Source: Charina bottae
Lineage: Eukaryota > Chordata > Lepidosauria > Squamata > Charinaidae
Length of the DNA: 64,000 bases
Assembly: GCA_023362775.1 (NCBI GenBank)
Contig: JALMGJ010000004.1
Location: forward strand, 83,225,798-83,289,797
Direction of reading: 5' to 3'
This document shows positions 10,691-23,538 of the stretch, in pieces. Position numbers and translations under genes: made by a program. The notes under the pieces are model-generated. The model searched no databases and was not told the origin of the DNA. It saw only the letters and a program-made list of their open reading frames with translations. The number at the start of each line of letters is the position of its first letter. Within the stretch, counting starts at the first letter, position 1.

Positions 10691-13400
10691 GCATCATATA
10701 ATTTGATCCAAAAGTGGTAGATCTTATTCCACTGATCAACAAGGCTGGTCGAAACAGATCTAAGGGGCCAGCCAACCCCAAGACTGGCTATTCCCCTCCC
10801 CTTCCCACGCCTGATGACATAGCCAGGTTTTTTCTAAAGTCTAGGAGAGAGGGGGCCAATCTTATTTCCCGGGGAAGAATATTCCAAAGGGCAGGGGCTA
10901 CTGCAGAGAAGGCACGCCTCCTAGACCCCGTCAGGTGGAACTCTCTTACCGACGGGGTTCGTAGCGTGCCCTCTCTGCAGGACCGGGTGGGACGGGTTGA
11001 TTGAACGGGGATGAGCCGGTCCTTCAGGTAACCTGGACCCATGCCATGAAGGGCTTTAAAGGTAATAACCAACACCTTGAATTGAATCGGGAAGTAAACT
11101 GGGACCCAATGCAGCTCACAGAGCAAAGGTGTTATATGTGCTGATCTTGAGGCACCTAAAATGGCCCGCGCGGCCGCATTTTGAACCAGCTGAAGCTTCC
11201 GGATGCTCCTCAAGGGTAGCCCCATGTAGAGCACATTACAATAGTCTACCTGGGAGATGACCAGGGCATGAGTGACTGTTCGAAGGGCCTCTCGCTTCAG
11301 GAAAGGGCGTAATTGGCGCACAACACGAAGTTGTGCAAAGGCCCTTCTGGCCACGCCTGCCACCGGCTCTTCGAGCAGGAGTCGTGAGTCCAGGAGGACC
11401 CCCAAATTATGCACCGGGTCTGTCTGAGGTAGTGCAACCCCATCCAGAACTAAGGATGATAAATTCCTAGAAACAGGGGTTATTAATCCACAGCCACTCC
11501 ATCTTACCAGGGTTCAGCTGAAGCCTGTTGTTCCCCATCCAGACCCCTACAGCCCCCAGGCACTTGGACAGGGTAGTCACAGCATCACTTACTTCTCCCG
11601 GGATGGAGATGTGTGTATCATCAGCATATTGATGATATCTCATCCCGTGGAGATGGATGATCTCGCCCAGTGGTTTCATGTAGATGTTAAATAGGAGAGG
11701 AGAGAGCCCTGAGCCCTGCGGCACCCCACAAAGGAGGGGTCATGGACCCAATCTCTCCTCCCCTATCAACACCGATTGGGACCGGCCCTGGAGGAAGGAG
11801 GCGAACCAGCGCAAAACCACGCTGCCCACCCCCAACTCCCTGAGCCACTCCAAAAGGATACCATGGTCGATGGTATCGAAAGCCGCTGAGAGGTCAAGGA
11901 GAGCCAGGATGGATGCACTACCTCCATCCTGCTCCTGCCAAAGATCATCCATAAGCGCGACCAATGCTGTTTCCATCCCATATCCTGCCTGAAACCTGAC
12001 TGAAAGGGGTCTAGATAATCCGTTTCATCAAGAATCCTCTAGAGCTGCAACGCCACCACTTTCTCAACCACCTTCCCCATAAAGGTGGACAAAAATTGTC
12101 CAGCACAACAGGGTCCAGCAATGGTTTCTTGAGGAGGGGGCGCACCAACGCCTCCTTGAAGATAGTCGGAAACACCCCCTCCTGCAAGGATGCATTTGTC
12201 ATCGACTGGACCCAGCCACACGTCACCTCCCGAGCTGATTGCACCAGCCAGGAGGGACATGGATCTAATTCGCACGTGGTGGCATTTACAGTCCAGAGGA
12301 TCCTATCCACTTCCTCGGGACCAACAGGATCAAACCGTTCCCAGATAACAAGTTAAGTACGTTCCTCAGGCATCTCCCCAGACGATGTTCCATGCTTAGA
12401 GTCTAACTTAGACCGAATCCGAGCGATTTTATCCTGCAGATGCCTGGAAAATTCCTCAGCACGTCCCTGCAGGTGATTTTCAGAATCACCTTTCCCCAAA
12501 AGGGATCGGGTGATCCTGAATAGGGCTGCTGGGTGGCATTCTGCGGACGCAATAAGAGCGGAGAAATACTGACGTTTCGCCGCTCTTACCGCCACAAGGT
12601 AGGCCTTAATCGCGGCTCTAGCTTGTGTTCGGTCGGGTTCAGTCTTTGTCTTCCTCCAGCGGCGCTCTAGGCGTCTCTTAATCCTCTTCAGGACCCTTAA
12701 CTCCTCCGTGAACCACGGGGAGTATCGGGTTCAATGGGACAAGAGAGGCCGCACAGGCGCGATCCTGTCCAAGGCCCCAGCCGCCTCCCTATTCCAGGTG
12801 GCAGCGAGGACCTCCGCTGGACCATGCAGCAGATCTCCGGGAACCCCCAGCTCCCTCTGAAACCGAATTGGGTCCATCAGTCGCCGGGGGCGGACCGATC
12901 GAATAGGTCCTGCCTCCCTGTGGAGTGGGGCGGCATAAGAGAATCTCAAGGCCACCAGGGCATGATCTTACCATGACAAAGGGGAAAGATGTAACTCTCC
13001 CCTCAGAGCACATTGCCACTGCTCCGACAAGAAAACTAAATCCAGTGTGAGACCACTATCTCTAGTCGGGTCCCGAATAATCTGAGTCAGGCCCATGGCC
13101 GCCATGGTGGCCATGAACTCCCGAGCCGCCTCTGAAGACCGTCCCAGGGATGGCAGATTGAAATCCCCCAGAACCATAAGTCTGGGGAATTCCACTGCCA
13201 GCCCCGAGACAGCCTCCTGCAGCTCAGGCAGGGAGGTTGCTACGCAGCAGGGAGGCTGGTACAGCAGCAACACTCCCAGCTGGTCTCGGGCACCCAACTT
13301 GAAAAATAGGGTCTCACAACCGGCTACTTGTGGAGCAGTGCCCCTGAAGGCCACAAGAGACTCTCGGATGACAACTGCCACCCCTCCTCCCCTGCCCTGA
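10691..13400 (-). pseudogene. L2-group LINE ORF2 remnant (endonuclease + RT), broken
   Basis: Minus-strand CR1/L2-superfamily LINE, 5'-truncated at 13400, with its 3' tail displaced to 7209-7342 by BovB. In protein order: 13381-12968 is the C-terminal half of an APE endonuclease (LMVLGDFNLPS, then DPTRDSGLTLDLVFLSE). 12955-12011 holds linker pieces in shifting frames. 11976-11467 is the reverse transcriptase: LDLSAAFDTIDHGILLEWL, VPQGSGLSPLLFNIYM, and the catalytic box in YHQYADDT. 11414-10788 is the C-terminal part (LVISQVDYCNVLYMGLPL, ITPLLCELHWVPV, FSAVAPALWNILP). An in-frame TGA lies between the DTIDH block and the VPQG block at about 11725-11739, and several frameshifts occur upstream. 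Not functional. I assign it to the L2 side of the superfamily from the DLSAAFD and ALHG.GPGYL blocks; CR1-like naming is possible. Confidence 0.9.
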
Positions 13401-14435
13401 CATCTACTGAATTATTACATTACTGAAATCACTGGTTATAGCCATAATAGTGTCCTGTGATTGGAAAGCATGTTATATTGATAAATTAGTCATGTGCCAG
13501 TTATATGTGTTTCCTAATTAAAGTTGTAATAATCTGAAAATTGACAGTGTGGTAGCAATGCATGTGAACTGCATATATTTTCCTTTGAGATGTGAATATA
13601 ATCAACATATTTATGTAGCTGCATAGAAATTTATGTATAGGAACATGAGTTGAAAATGATAAGATAAAACTTAAGAAGATAAAATGTTATGGAAATCTAT
13701 GGACTCTCCAATAGGAAACCATACATCACTTTTTTGCATAGCATTTATCAGTTAGTCTTAGATGGTCCTACAATTGCCACATTCTCTTCTTCACTACTCT
13801 TTCATTCAGATCAGTTGGGTCGTAGCACAACAGGCTGAAAAGAGAGAAGAAAGTGAATTATTAGAATAGGGAGAAGCCATGGACAATGAAATGAGGAGGA
13901 CATAAAAACAAGGTAGAGAAACCATGCAGAGCATGGCATCAGGAATTGTTTCCAAGCCTTTACTGCAATATGTTTGTGTTCATGCAGGCACTGGGAAGCA
14001 CAAGCAAGCTGAATATGTTCCACTCTCAATCAAGTGATCAGGAAGGAAGGGGGGTGACAATGAAGCAGTTACCAGCTTTCCAATCCACTGCCTAACTACC
14101 TCTCTCTCTTGCAACTTTTTTTCAGGAATATTCAGTCCCATTTTCACTTCCATTTTCAAACTTGAGCTTCCTTTGCCAGCTTTTTCCACTGCACCAAATT
14201 TAGTCTAGTTCTGTTCAGTTTTCAAGAAATGTATCATGCTAAAGGATGGAGTGCTAAGTTTCTTTACATAATTTCTTTTCTACATACTTTTTGGTTTAGA
14301 AAGTATTTTTAAAAAGTGATAGCATTGGAGAACAAGCACAGAAGACTGCGATGTGCTCCAGAGCACGGGGGTCAGAAGGTTAGGTGGCCCATGCATTGTA
14401 GTTGTCCTACTGATTGCTTTGAGTTTATTCTTGAT
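13401..14435. other. Unassigned DNA
   Basis: AT-rich. Two short minus-strand ORFs (13811-14029, 13980-14189) have no recognisable domain. No repeat identified. Confidence 0.4.
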
Positions 14436-14545
14436 ATCCATTGTAGATTTTTGTTTTGCTTTTTTATTGTTTTAATGCACCGTGAGCTGCTCAGAATTGC
14501 ATCTGCAAGATGGCTGGCCATATAAATCAAATCAATCAGACAATA
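14436..14545 (+). repeat. Decayed L2-group LINE 3' tail
   Basis: A T-rich stretch, then 'gtgagctgctcagaattgca' and 'gatggctggccatataaatc', which parallels the family tail (gaaccgcccagagtc...gatgggcggtatataaat). No coding part is recognisable upstream. Confidence 0.5.
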
Positions 14546-14654
14546 ATGCAAACATAGAAAATAGAGTGACAAGGACTGAGAGATCACAGATTGAATGGAT
14601 GAATAGAATGAATAATATGATATGTGTGACAATGTATATGTGGCTTTTCCCTGT

Positions 14655-14860
14655 CATCCTTTTGCAGTAGGCCAGGTCAGAAAACAGACTCCACAAGGCC
14701 TAATGGAACTCTACTTTATTGTTGCAGGGTATAATAATAGAATCTTGAAATCCTGGCAGAATTTCTCTCTCCCTACCTCTTATACCAAAGAGAATCAAGG
14801 CAAGGCAAGGCAAGGCAATCTTGGATTTCTTTCTTACCTCTTTTTTATTTCAGGGCTAAA
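14655..14860 (-). repeat. Dispersed repeat family R1, copy 1
   Basis: Shares with 25345-25552 and 42681-43000 the ordered blocks 'gtaggccaggt', 'tactttattgtt', 'ataata(a/g)(c/t)agaatcttga' and 'ttataccaa'. On the minus strand the second block contains AATAAA, as a poly(A) signal inside an LTR would. The possible left terminus is 'tgtcatcc'. It carries a small (CAAGG)n run near 14800. The family is not one I recognise; an LTR is my best guess. Confidence 0.45.
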
Positions 14861-15676
14861 CTGATTTTATGTGACCATTCTTACATTCCTTCTTCAAGGT
14901 TACCTCTGTAACATTTTACATCATCCCCCAAAACATTTGGATTTGCCCATCTGCTGCTAACAGGTAGCATTCAATAAGGTATGCATGAGGGAATAAAATT
15001 CCCTCTGATAAACTCCTATATCATCTTGACATTTTCAACTTATGATGAACCAGCTCCTCCAAGCTTTTTTCCCCAGATGAGTCAGTATCTTCAATGCAAA
15101 TGTTAATTTCATTGGCATTCAACACAGTAATGCTTTTTGGAAGAAAGTTTTGTTTTGTTTTTAAGTGTAAAATGCAAATTATTGGTCTGGAATGGTTGCA
15201 GTTGAAAACATTTCTCATGATGTTGAACTCTAATTATTTTGAACATCCAAAAACTTCCTTTAAATAGGTTTACTAGTTGGTGACTAGGACAGAGAAAATA
15301 AAGTTAAACTAAAAAGGCTATAAATTATGGACAATTACAATTATGAACATTAGATCTTCATAGGTATATGTGCTTTAGAGCAGGAGTTTAGCAACCTTCT
15401 ACATTTATATCTGTGTTTTTCATTGTGTCAAACTGTGTAGATATAATATAGTTATGGACACTTCTTTAAGCCTTGACCTCCCCTCATCTTACTCATTGCA
15501 ACAGTTTCTCATCGTTAGATAAGTGTACCTACTATTAAGTTCCATCCTCCCACATTGCCAGTCAGAAGGGATAATGGCAGGATGGAAAACACAGCAACTA
15601 GACAACATTCCACTCCTACTTCCATTCTTCTCTTGCCAAGATTTATTTTCATGCCAAAGAGAAAGAATTAAAAACC
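14861..15676. other. Unassigned DNA
   Basis: No gene or recognised repeat. Confidence 0.4.
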
Positions 15677-15901
15677 TTGATGGTAATTTCTACTTTATCC
15701 TTGATTGAATGAACAACATTATGTGACATTTGAAACTGTACATGTGGGTTTGTTGTGCACTTGTAATATTGGCCTCTCTCACATGCAAGAGAATAAACAG
15801 CAAACCCAACCTTGGTGCAACTGTGGATGATAGGGGATATTGCTGCCTTGCCACCTGGTGAGAAAGAGAAATCCCAGGAGCTGAGATGTCATGGGAGCTT
15901 C

Positions 15902-15978
<77 letters not shown>

Positions 15979-16219
15979 CTCTCCCCTGCAGGTTCCAAAG
16001 AAATACAGCAAACTTATCTTTGAAGCAATTTCTCTGAAGCAAAAGGCAAACTAATAGTTAACTAGCTTGCTTGCCACCCAACCCCTACAAAAGGCTCATT
16101 AGAGCAGCTCTTGCATGTGAGAGAGGCCAATATTACAAGTGCACAAGTCCACGTGTACAGTTTCAAATGTCACAAGATGTTGTTCATTCAATCAAGGATA
16201 AAGTAGAAATTACCATCAA
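15677..16219. repeat. Fold-back: ~115-bp inverted arms around a microsatellite
   Basis: The arm at 15677-15791 is the inverted complement of 16108-16219. The outer 42 bp (15677-15718 against 16178-16219) match exactly. The rest differs at a handful of positions, plus a few bases of length. The 316-bp loop holds an (AAT)n(AAC)n microsatellite and otherwise unique sequence. No transposase and no clear flanking duplication is visible. It could be a fold-back/MITE with long inverted ends, or a local inverted duplication. Confidence 0.85.
15902..15979. repeat. (AAT)n(AAC)n microsatellite
   Basis: About 46 bp of AAT followed by about 32 bp of AAC, in the loop of the fold-back. The poly-Asn and poly-Ile ORFs here are products of the repeat. 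Confidence 0.95.
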
Positions 16220-16599
16220 ACTTATATCTGGGAGGAAGAGAATAAGTGGCTCCACCTGCCCTGTAAATCAGGCAATCATGCTCTGCAGAAAATCCCTTGT
16301 GTAGTCCTGAAATTTGGAGGGTTTCATACATTTAGAACAGGCTTGAAAATACTGCAAAAGTCTCTTTAGATGAGCCCCAATGAGTCCTAAAAAAAAAAAA
16401 AAACCCTCTTAAAATTTGAAGGTTGCTTGGTCCAATATGGCAAAATCTATTTCTCTGAAACTTTGTTGGCTTCATCGACTAATAGGAAACTACCATCTGA
16501 CTAATTTAATCTAATATTACCATTTCAAAATCTTACAGCCATTCATCATGGAAATAATTGGGAACAATGGCAATGAGCCCTAACGGCAGTGTGATTACC
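16220..16599. other. Unassigned DNA
   Basis: A 15-bp A run lies near 16390. No gene or classified repeat. Confidence 0.4.
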
Positions 16600-16730
16600 T
16601 CTGAAGGCTATCTGCTGGAAGACTAGTGGGTTTCCTTGTGCAGTTGGTTGGCCACTGTAAGAATAGACTGCCAGGGGTTCGATCCAGCAGGGCACAGCTT
16701 ATGTTCCTCTGTTCTTATTTTCTTATCATA
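16600..16730 (+). repeat. CR1-group LINE 3' end fragment
   Basis: 'cagttggttggccactgtaa' is followed by 'gaatagactgcc...gatccagcagggc' and 'cttatgttcctctgttcttatt'. This is the order seen in amniote CR1-like 3' ends (ggccactgtgagaacaggatgctgg...gatccagcagggctcttcttatgttctt), quoted from general knowledge. No coding part remains. Confidence 0.55.
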
Positions 16731-18549
16731 GGGAAACTATAATAGACATAGGACATTATCATGAATTTTTGGGAAACCAAAGTGATTTCCATGTCAGATC
16801 TAAAACGAGGTGGATTTTTTCTGACATTGCTCAAAGTGAACAAAGTGAAACAGGCCTCTATACAAAATGAATTCCAAATGAATATATTTACCCACACTTA
16901 TTTTACAGTTTGATCTATGAAACTACTGGATGAAAACTCTAGAAGACCATTAGATGGCAGCAAACAGAAACTCTTTCTTGCCATCTAATGGCCATCTGAA
17001 ATTTTGCAGTGTGTGTGTGTTTGTGTTTGTGTGTATTCCTAACAAAACCAATATCATTTGAACTTTCTATGTATGTGTTTGGGTCTGTCTGTCTGTCTAT
17101 CTTCTATCTATGAATGCTGTATACACACATATACAAAGTATGGCAGCACATATACAAAGTGAGTCAAAAACTACTGCTGAGAAAGGAAGAAAAGTTATCT
17201 GCATGTTTTTGTATGTATCCATTTATAAAAAAGCATATACTCTCAGATTACTATTGGGAAGCAAGATACATAGATATCCATTTCACTTCTCAGCTTACTA
17301 AATGAAAAAGGACAAAATCAATACCAAAGAAATTGCATTTCCAGCTTCAAAGTATTGTGAACAATGAAGGGAAAATAAATGTGTAACAACTGTCAAAAAG
17401 CAAGCAATTGGTGATAGCTTCTTGATATGTAGGATGGTATTTTGCATTGACGATTTATAAAGAAAATGATGTGACTTATGCAGTGGAGAATAATAGAGTT
17501 TAAATCTCAAGGAAGGCAAGAATCCTTTCCTCATGGAATTTTATATCATATACAATTAACTTCAGTAGGGAACTGAGATACCTCATATTCCATTATATAA
17601 ACCTTGTGACACTTTCATAATACAGTTTTCTGCCTGGTCTCCACAATAGTTTTGGGTATTACATTGTTAGAATTTTTGTACCATAGGTGTTTTATTACTC
17701 TGGGAATTATATTGTGAGCTGCAGTGAAACCATTAGGAGTTGGAAACATACACTTTTATATAACAACAACAACAACAACAACAACAACAACTGTGGCCAT
17801 GTTCTAACCAACCTTGGTTTAAACTACTATTAACAGAGCAATTTGTGCAAGGATCTATAACTTTTTCAGCCTCAACAAGCAAGGTGGACAAGATAGAAGA
17901 TGGATTGCGTTTTTATCTGCCCTACCTACTTTTTTTCTTTGTTTAAATACACTGCTTCAGTTAGTTTCTGAAACGATATTTTCCCTCTATTCTATGGTGT
18001 GAATAGGCTTTGAATTCATTGCATCTAAAACTTATACAATCTGCTCCTAGCATGCTCCTACCAAAATACCCTGTTGATCATATCGCTTCTAGAACACATC
18101 TAGCTGGACAGGCATAGAAGCAAGGTTTTCCACCATTAATCAAGGGATGATCTTGGCAATGGATCTCTTTCTGCCATTTATTATTTATAAGAATCTTGAC
18201 TTTGACAATATATCCCTGTTGTGTCATATTCCTAGAATTAGAGTAGTCACTTTAATGATGACATTGAAGATCTATATATTCTGATTTATTGCATGCATAC
18301 AATAAACTATTGTATTTATTTTACAAATGATATGACTTCCCATAATGTTGTTAGGTTGCATTTTTTCCAGATCCATCCAGTCTGTCATCTACTGTTGCTA
18401 CATTTTTGAGCTACAATTACCTTATCTGATATTCTAAAGCATTTAACAAAACTATTTAAACACGGTTCAGCAAGCAAATGTATTGACAAACACACACATT
18501 CTGGTACAGAAAACAAAAAGGAATCTTGAATATATGATGATAAACATAA
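16731..18549. other. Unassigned; (CAA)n at 17762-17791
   Basis: Contains a GT-rich patch near 17010-17035, a TCTG/TCTA patch near 17085-17110 and an uninterrupted CAA run of about 10 units at 17762-17791. The 17700-17760 sequence before the CAA run ('gtgagctgca') could be a LINE tail but is too weak to call. Confidence 0.4.
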
Positions 18550-18990
18550 AATCATAGATTGGAGTCACTTAGGCCATGAAGTCCAACCTCCTACTCAGTG
18601 AAAAAATTAAGATTTATGTATCATTGACAGATGGCTATCTAACCTTGACTTGAACACATCCAGTGAAAGAGAGCCAGCCAACTCTCTGATTTGATTCTGC
18701 TGTCAAACAGCTCTTATTGCTAGAAGATAGAGACAGAGATATACAGTAGACAATTATTTCAGTTGGAATCTTCCTTCCTTTAAATTAAAGAAATTATGTG
18801 TCTTGCAATTTAGAACAATAAAGGGTAGTCCAACTTCTTTTCTGTGACATACTTTCAAGTGTTTCAAGAGTTGTATCACATGCAGTCTTCTTAAGTCTAA
18901 ACATTTTAAAGAGTCACTCTTTGTAAGATCCAGAAATCTTCACCTTTCTCGGAATCTGTTCGTTTCATTTAATCTTTTGATGCCCTTAAC
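18550..18990 (-). repeat. CR1 LINE 3' end, minus strand
   Basis: The plus strand reads 'atcatagattggagtcactt', 'gaagtccaacctcctactca', 'gacagatggctatctaacct', then 'tgaacacatccagtgaaaga' and 'caaacagctcttattgctag'. This is the reverse complement of the amniote CR1 3' end (family pattern atcatagag...ggaccttgg...tccaaccccctgctca...tgaacacctccagtga). The decayed RT C-terminus continues to about 18990. Old and non-functional. Confidence 0.75.
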
Positions 18991-19471
18991 AAATGTAATA
19001 TCGATAACGAAGTTATAAGTAAAATGGAAATATTCTTTCTTGTAATTTGGAAAGTATGATTCTGTTAATGCAACCAAACTTCTTTTTCTTTGTTTTGTTT
19101 TTCCTATCTTTTTATGAGTCTTAAGTTTTAATCCTGTTCCTTCATCCTGCTATTCATAATTGTCCAATGGAAAAATACCAACTTGTTGGAAAAAGCAGCA
19201 CCAATATAGGATTTGAATGGATTTTCTTTGTTACATTTTGGTTTTGTTATCTTCACTGAATGGCTGGTATACTGGTTTTATGTCTCTTATTTTGAGCATT
19301 TCTAAGAAGTCCTTTTTATTGTTCTTAATATATTTTGCTAATCTCAGCTCATTCTTAGTTTTCATGTTCCTGCTAGCCAGGCAACTTTGCACACTTACTC
19401 TTGGGACCAGGCCCTTTCTAGTTCCTCTATGTGTCATTTGTTTGTTTGTTTTTAGATCTTAACTGAATGCC

Positions 19472-19546
<75 letters not shown>

Positions 19547-22500
19547 GTTTTCCATTTTTTCTTCACTGGGAGTGTTTGTCATCATGCTTTTAATATCCCC
19601 TAATTTAAGAACGACCCATCTTGTGCTCTATTTTCCATTAGCTTATCCTGTCATTGTATTCTACTTATTGTTCTTCTGAATCTATTAAAATTTTTTCTGT
19701 GTATCTCTGTGTGTGTTAAGCCTAGGATATGTGTTTCTGCTACTTCCACTTCCTGAAGTAAATCTCTATTAATAGCATAAATTATAAAGGATAGCTACTG
19801 TATGTGCCTTCCTCAACACTGTTAAGGAAAGAAAGTTGTCAATAAAACAAGACACAAAATTCCTGGAAGAACCATGCTATTTCAAATTTAAGGACTTCTT
19901 ATTTATCTTGAGGTTCTTTTCCCATTAGCTCCATATGCTGCATAATCCTACTTATCTTAATCATTATCGAGTCCAAGATACCTGCTTGATTATATTTAGT
20001 TTCCAGGTCTCAGTTATTACATCATTTTTGGCTTTCTGTACTGAGAACCAAAGCTTACCTTATTTATTTCCCATATTGTGACCATTAGTGAATAGGTAAC
20101 AAAGCCCCTACGTAAGTCCTAAGGTTTTGAAGTTCTTTCCTTAAACTTAAAGTTCCTGGTAATACAGTCACAATTTTCTTTGTGGTATTATTTATGTCCA
20201 CCTGGATTATCAGGAAGGATTGTTGTGGTGGACTTGATAAGTCTTGAAAATGGTTCTGTTAATCACCTAATCTATGCTTCTTGTAGAGACACAATTCCCA
20301 CCCTGCTGGGTCAGGTCAGCACACATTATTCTGGTTCTCAGTAGGAATGAGTCATGAACTACCAGATCTCTTCTTTTGTCTTACTGAAGTATGTAGTTGT
20401 ATCTCCTCTGCTCTTTAGGAATTCCCTGTCCATGAAGGCTGAAAGCTTTTTCTTCCTTCTGGTTGTCTACTAGGCTTCATACATTTCTTGATTGTCTTCT
20501 TTATGGAGTTGCTTCATCTATCAGTTCTTGTTGTAGTATCACTTCTCTTTGATCGTATTAACCTTCATTTACTCTCTTCAGCTGAAATGTGACAACTTGT
20601 TGCTTGAGTATTTCTGGCTTTTTCTTCAAGTGCCACTATAAATCTGCATTTGCTAGAAATATATAACACATCGTTTTCAGACAGGAAACAGAAGCCAGTC
20701 CATTCTTCTTCACTTTTGTTTCTTAAGGCACTTCCAGGATAAGGTGTTTTTTTTTTAAAAAAATTCTTCTTGTTCCCTTCCCAGGCTCTCATGTTATCTA
20801 AATGAGCACAGTGTTTTAAACTCTCCCACTGAATTCAACTGGCAAACCCTCATTTGCTTTCCCAGTTCTCTGGCTTAGTAAACTCACTCACTGAAACTTG
20901 GCTGGTTTTGTTTGAACACCTTGATCTTTGATTTCTTTTCTTCCCAACTTCTTAGACTGGAAATATGCAGCCTTGTGCAATTTTCTCAGATTGCCAGAAA
21001 CATCCTGCTGATAGCAATTTTGCAACTGCATGGTGAGTCAAACAAATGAAGCAATATATCTGCTAAGAATCTAGATTTAAAATATACATACATTTTTATC
21101 TAAACCTAATCTTACATGCACATTTGCAGTGGTATGTCTTAGAGGATTTTGTATAAATGTATGCTGTACAGCCTGAGGGGACAGAGCAACAGTCTTACTG
21201 GATATGGGATATTACTTAATGAATAGTTTCATACCTGATGTACTTGGTTATATTATTCCTCTGATGGTTCCTGGGATCATTTGGCTTGGTCATATAATGA
21301 AGAGGGGGAAAAAGGGCCTTTATCTGATGAACCAATCTCTCTGGTATATTGGTTCATCAGATACCTCAGAAATAACTCACTGAAAGAAATAATTCATATG
21401 TAGTGGATCTAAAACTGGTGTTCATTATTATTTTAATGCAATTATGACATCATTTATATCCTTCTTAATTTAACAGACTCCAGGAAGCTTGCACTGAAAA
21501 TTGTCCAAACCACAAGAACAACCATAAACCAAAAATTCAAGATTAAATAATTGAAAATTAACATTAACAATAACATTAATTAAATTTAAATAAATTAGCT
21601 CAGAGCAATAAATCCTGAGACATGCAAAATCCAGGCCTCACGTGGTAAAAACACCTGGATGGAATGGAAATTTGAGATGCATGAGAAAGAGAGAAGTATA
21701 CAAATTTTTGCACATGTACAAAAAAACATAAAATGAAGATAATGAGTGCACAATAAACCCTAAGAGACATTTGAACAGTTAACTAACAAACCTCTGAAAC
21801 AAACCTGTCTGTTGATTGAAATGAGCCATATATTTGAACAACAATTACTTGAACCAGAAGTCCCTTCCAAACTTAAAGTTACCTTTACTTCCTTTTAATT
21901 TGTCTGGAACATTCAGGCTTACATTTTTAAGTTTCATGGAAATGGAACAGCCCCCTCTTCTTTCAGCCTTCTTACTTTCCCAGCCAGGAGTCTGATCAGA
22001 TGAAGACAAAAGGCTTTGTGCACAGGACAAGAGGATGAACAAAGCACACAAACCTCCCCTTCCTTTTCACCTTTCCCAAGTTCATCAAACACACCACAGA
22101 AATTATTTGCTGGCTATGCTTAAGAATCCCTGCCAACCCATTCTGGGATGGGCTTGGGGGAAAAAACACAGCTGAAACCTGAAAGTACAGGAGTTTATAT
22201 TTATATGCTCGAGTGGATAGAAGCAAGAAACTTTGTGCACTTTGGAGGCAAGGTGAGCAAAAGAAACACCTGTTTGCTAGATCCTTTGAAAGGCAGAAAG
22301 AAAGCATGGGCAAGAGAAGAGGCTGAGATGATGCGGATGTCCATGTATTACACTACAGTAACAATATCAAGGGAAAAAAAGCTAGGTTGGCAAGGTTTTA
22401 TTGCAGTGACAATCCAAAAGAGAGGGAGAGGAAGGAAACCGTTGAGGTTGTAGATCTGATGCAGTCCTACAACTCCTATCCAGGATGGGGAGACAAGAAG

Positions 22501-23530
22501 TACAACCCCTCTCCCCAATGCCTTGGGACAACAGTATTGAAGCAGAAGAGTACTTTCCTGAGCGGAGATCCCCTTCCCACCCCCAGCTTGGCATCTTGCA
22601 AGGGACCTACAGGGAGACCAGGACAATTTTCTTGTTCACAGCAAGTCAATAAAGAAACAAACAAACAAGCCAGGGAAGGAAGGTGAGAGATATCAAGATA
22701 AATTCCCCAATGAAGTACCATAAATTGTACCATCAAATTTGCACAAGAACTCCCTTTACCAGTTGATTCACTGGAATACAGCCACTGAAAAGGAGAGCGT
22801 GATCAGCAGAGTGGGTTGGGGTTGCAGCCCCATAGGTTTCATGAGAGAGTAGCATGTAATAATCCCTACTATAAATAGTCTCTGAGCATGTGCCAAAAGA
22901 CCTTGGAAAACATGTTTTGTTTTCATTAATTCCTAGTTTCCAAAAGTAACATTTATAGCTGACAATTACACTAAGGATGTGGAAAATCTGTGCAAGGGGA
23001 ATGCAACATAGGACTAGACAGCAAGAGACACATGAGACTTTATCTCTTTCACTATACATATAACATCATAGTGGCATAACAAATAATGCAGGCATTTGAT
23101 CATGACACTTCTATAACTGCAGCCATAAAGAAACTTACATGTATTATTAACTGTGTTTTAGATAAAGACAAATTTGACTCTACGGGGCATAAAAGGGGGA
23201 AAGGAAAGGAAAGGAGAGAGGATACTATGCAGGGATTCTCTCAATTCCCAAACTTGAATGAGTGAATCAAAGAAGAAAGATAATGGAAGGAAGTGAGGAA
23301 GTAGCCTCACTTTCAAATTAAAAGGGGAAAAGATTGAACAGACAGTTTTTTTTTCAGAGATTTAGCTCAGCAACAAGGGACATCTTGAGGCTAGGTGCCA
23401 TACCTGGATCTGACCATCCCTTCCCCAGCCTCTGACTCAGAGGAACCAGGATACCCAGGGTACTAAACAAGGAAGGGAGAGTGTGCTTGCAGGCAAGATT
23501 ATAAGTGTGGGGCAAGGAAACAATAACACA
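18991..23530. other. Unassigned DNA with one long microsatellite
   Basis: No recognised gene across 4.5 kb. Contents: a (CT)n(GT)n microsatellite at 19474-19541, a short self-complementary 'ctgatgaaccaatctctctg' region near 21320-21365, and ordinary AT-rich sequence. ORFs at 21996-22740 lack domains. The 22380-22700 stretch is less AT-rich and ends near an AATAAA at about 22649, so it could be part of an LTR, but I cannot support that. Confidence 0.4.
19474..19541. repeat. (CT)n(GT)n compound microsatellite
   Basis: About 40 bp of CT followed by about 28 bp of GT, uninterrupted. Confidence 0.95.
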
Positions 23531-23538
23531 CCTTAGCA

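Noticed and set aside
10788..11414. 208-codon ORF as an independent gene
   Set aside because: It is the C-terminal part of the L2-group LINE protein, matched by the copies at 24.5 and 26.6-27.4 kb.
14655..15003. Possible complete LTR for R1 copy 1, with TTCCC on both sides
   Set aside because: The right end would be ATAAAA rather than CA, and the same end is not found in the other two copies; a 5-bp match can occur by chance.
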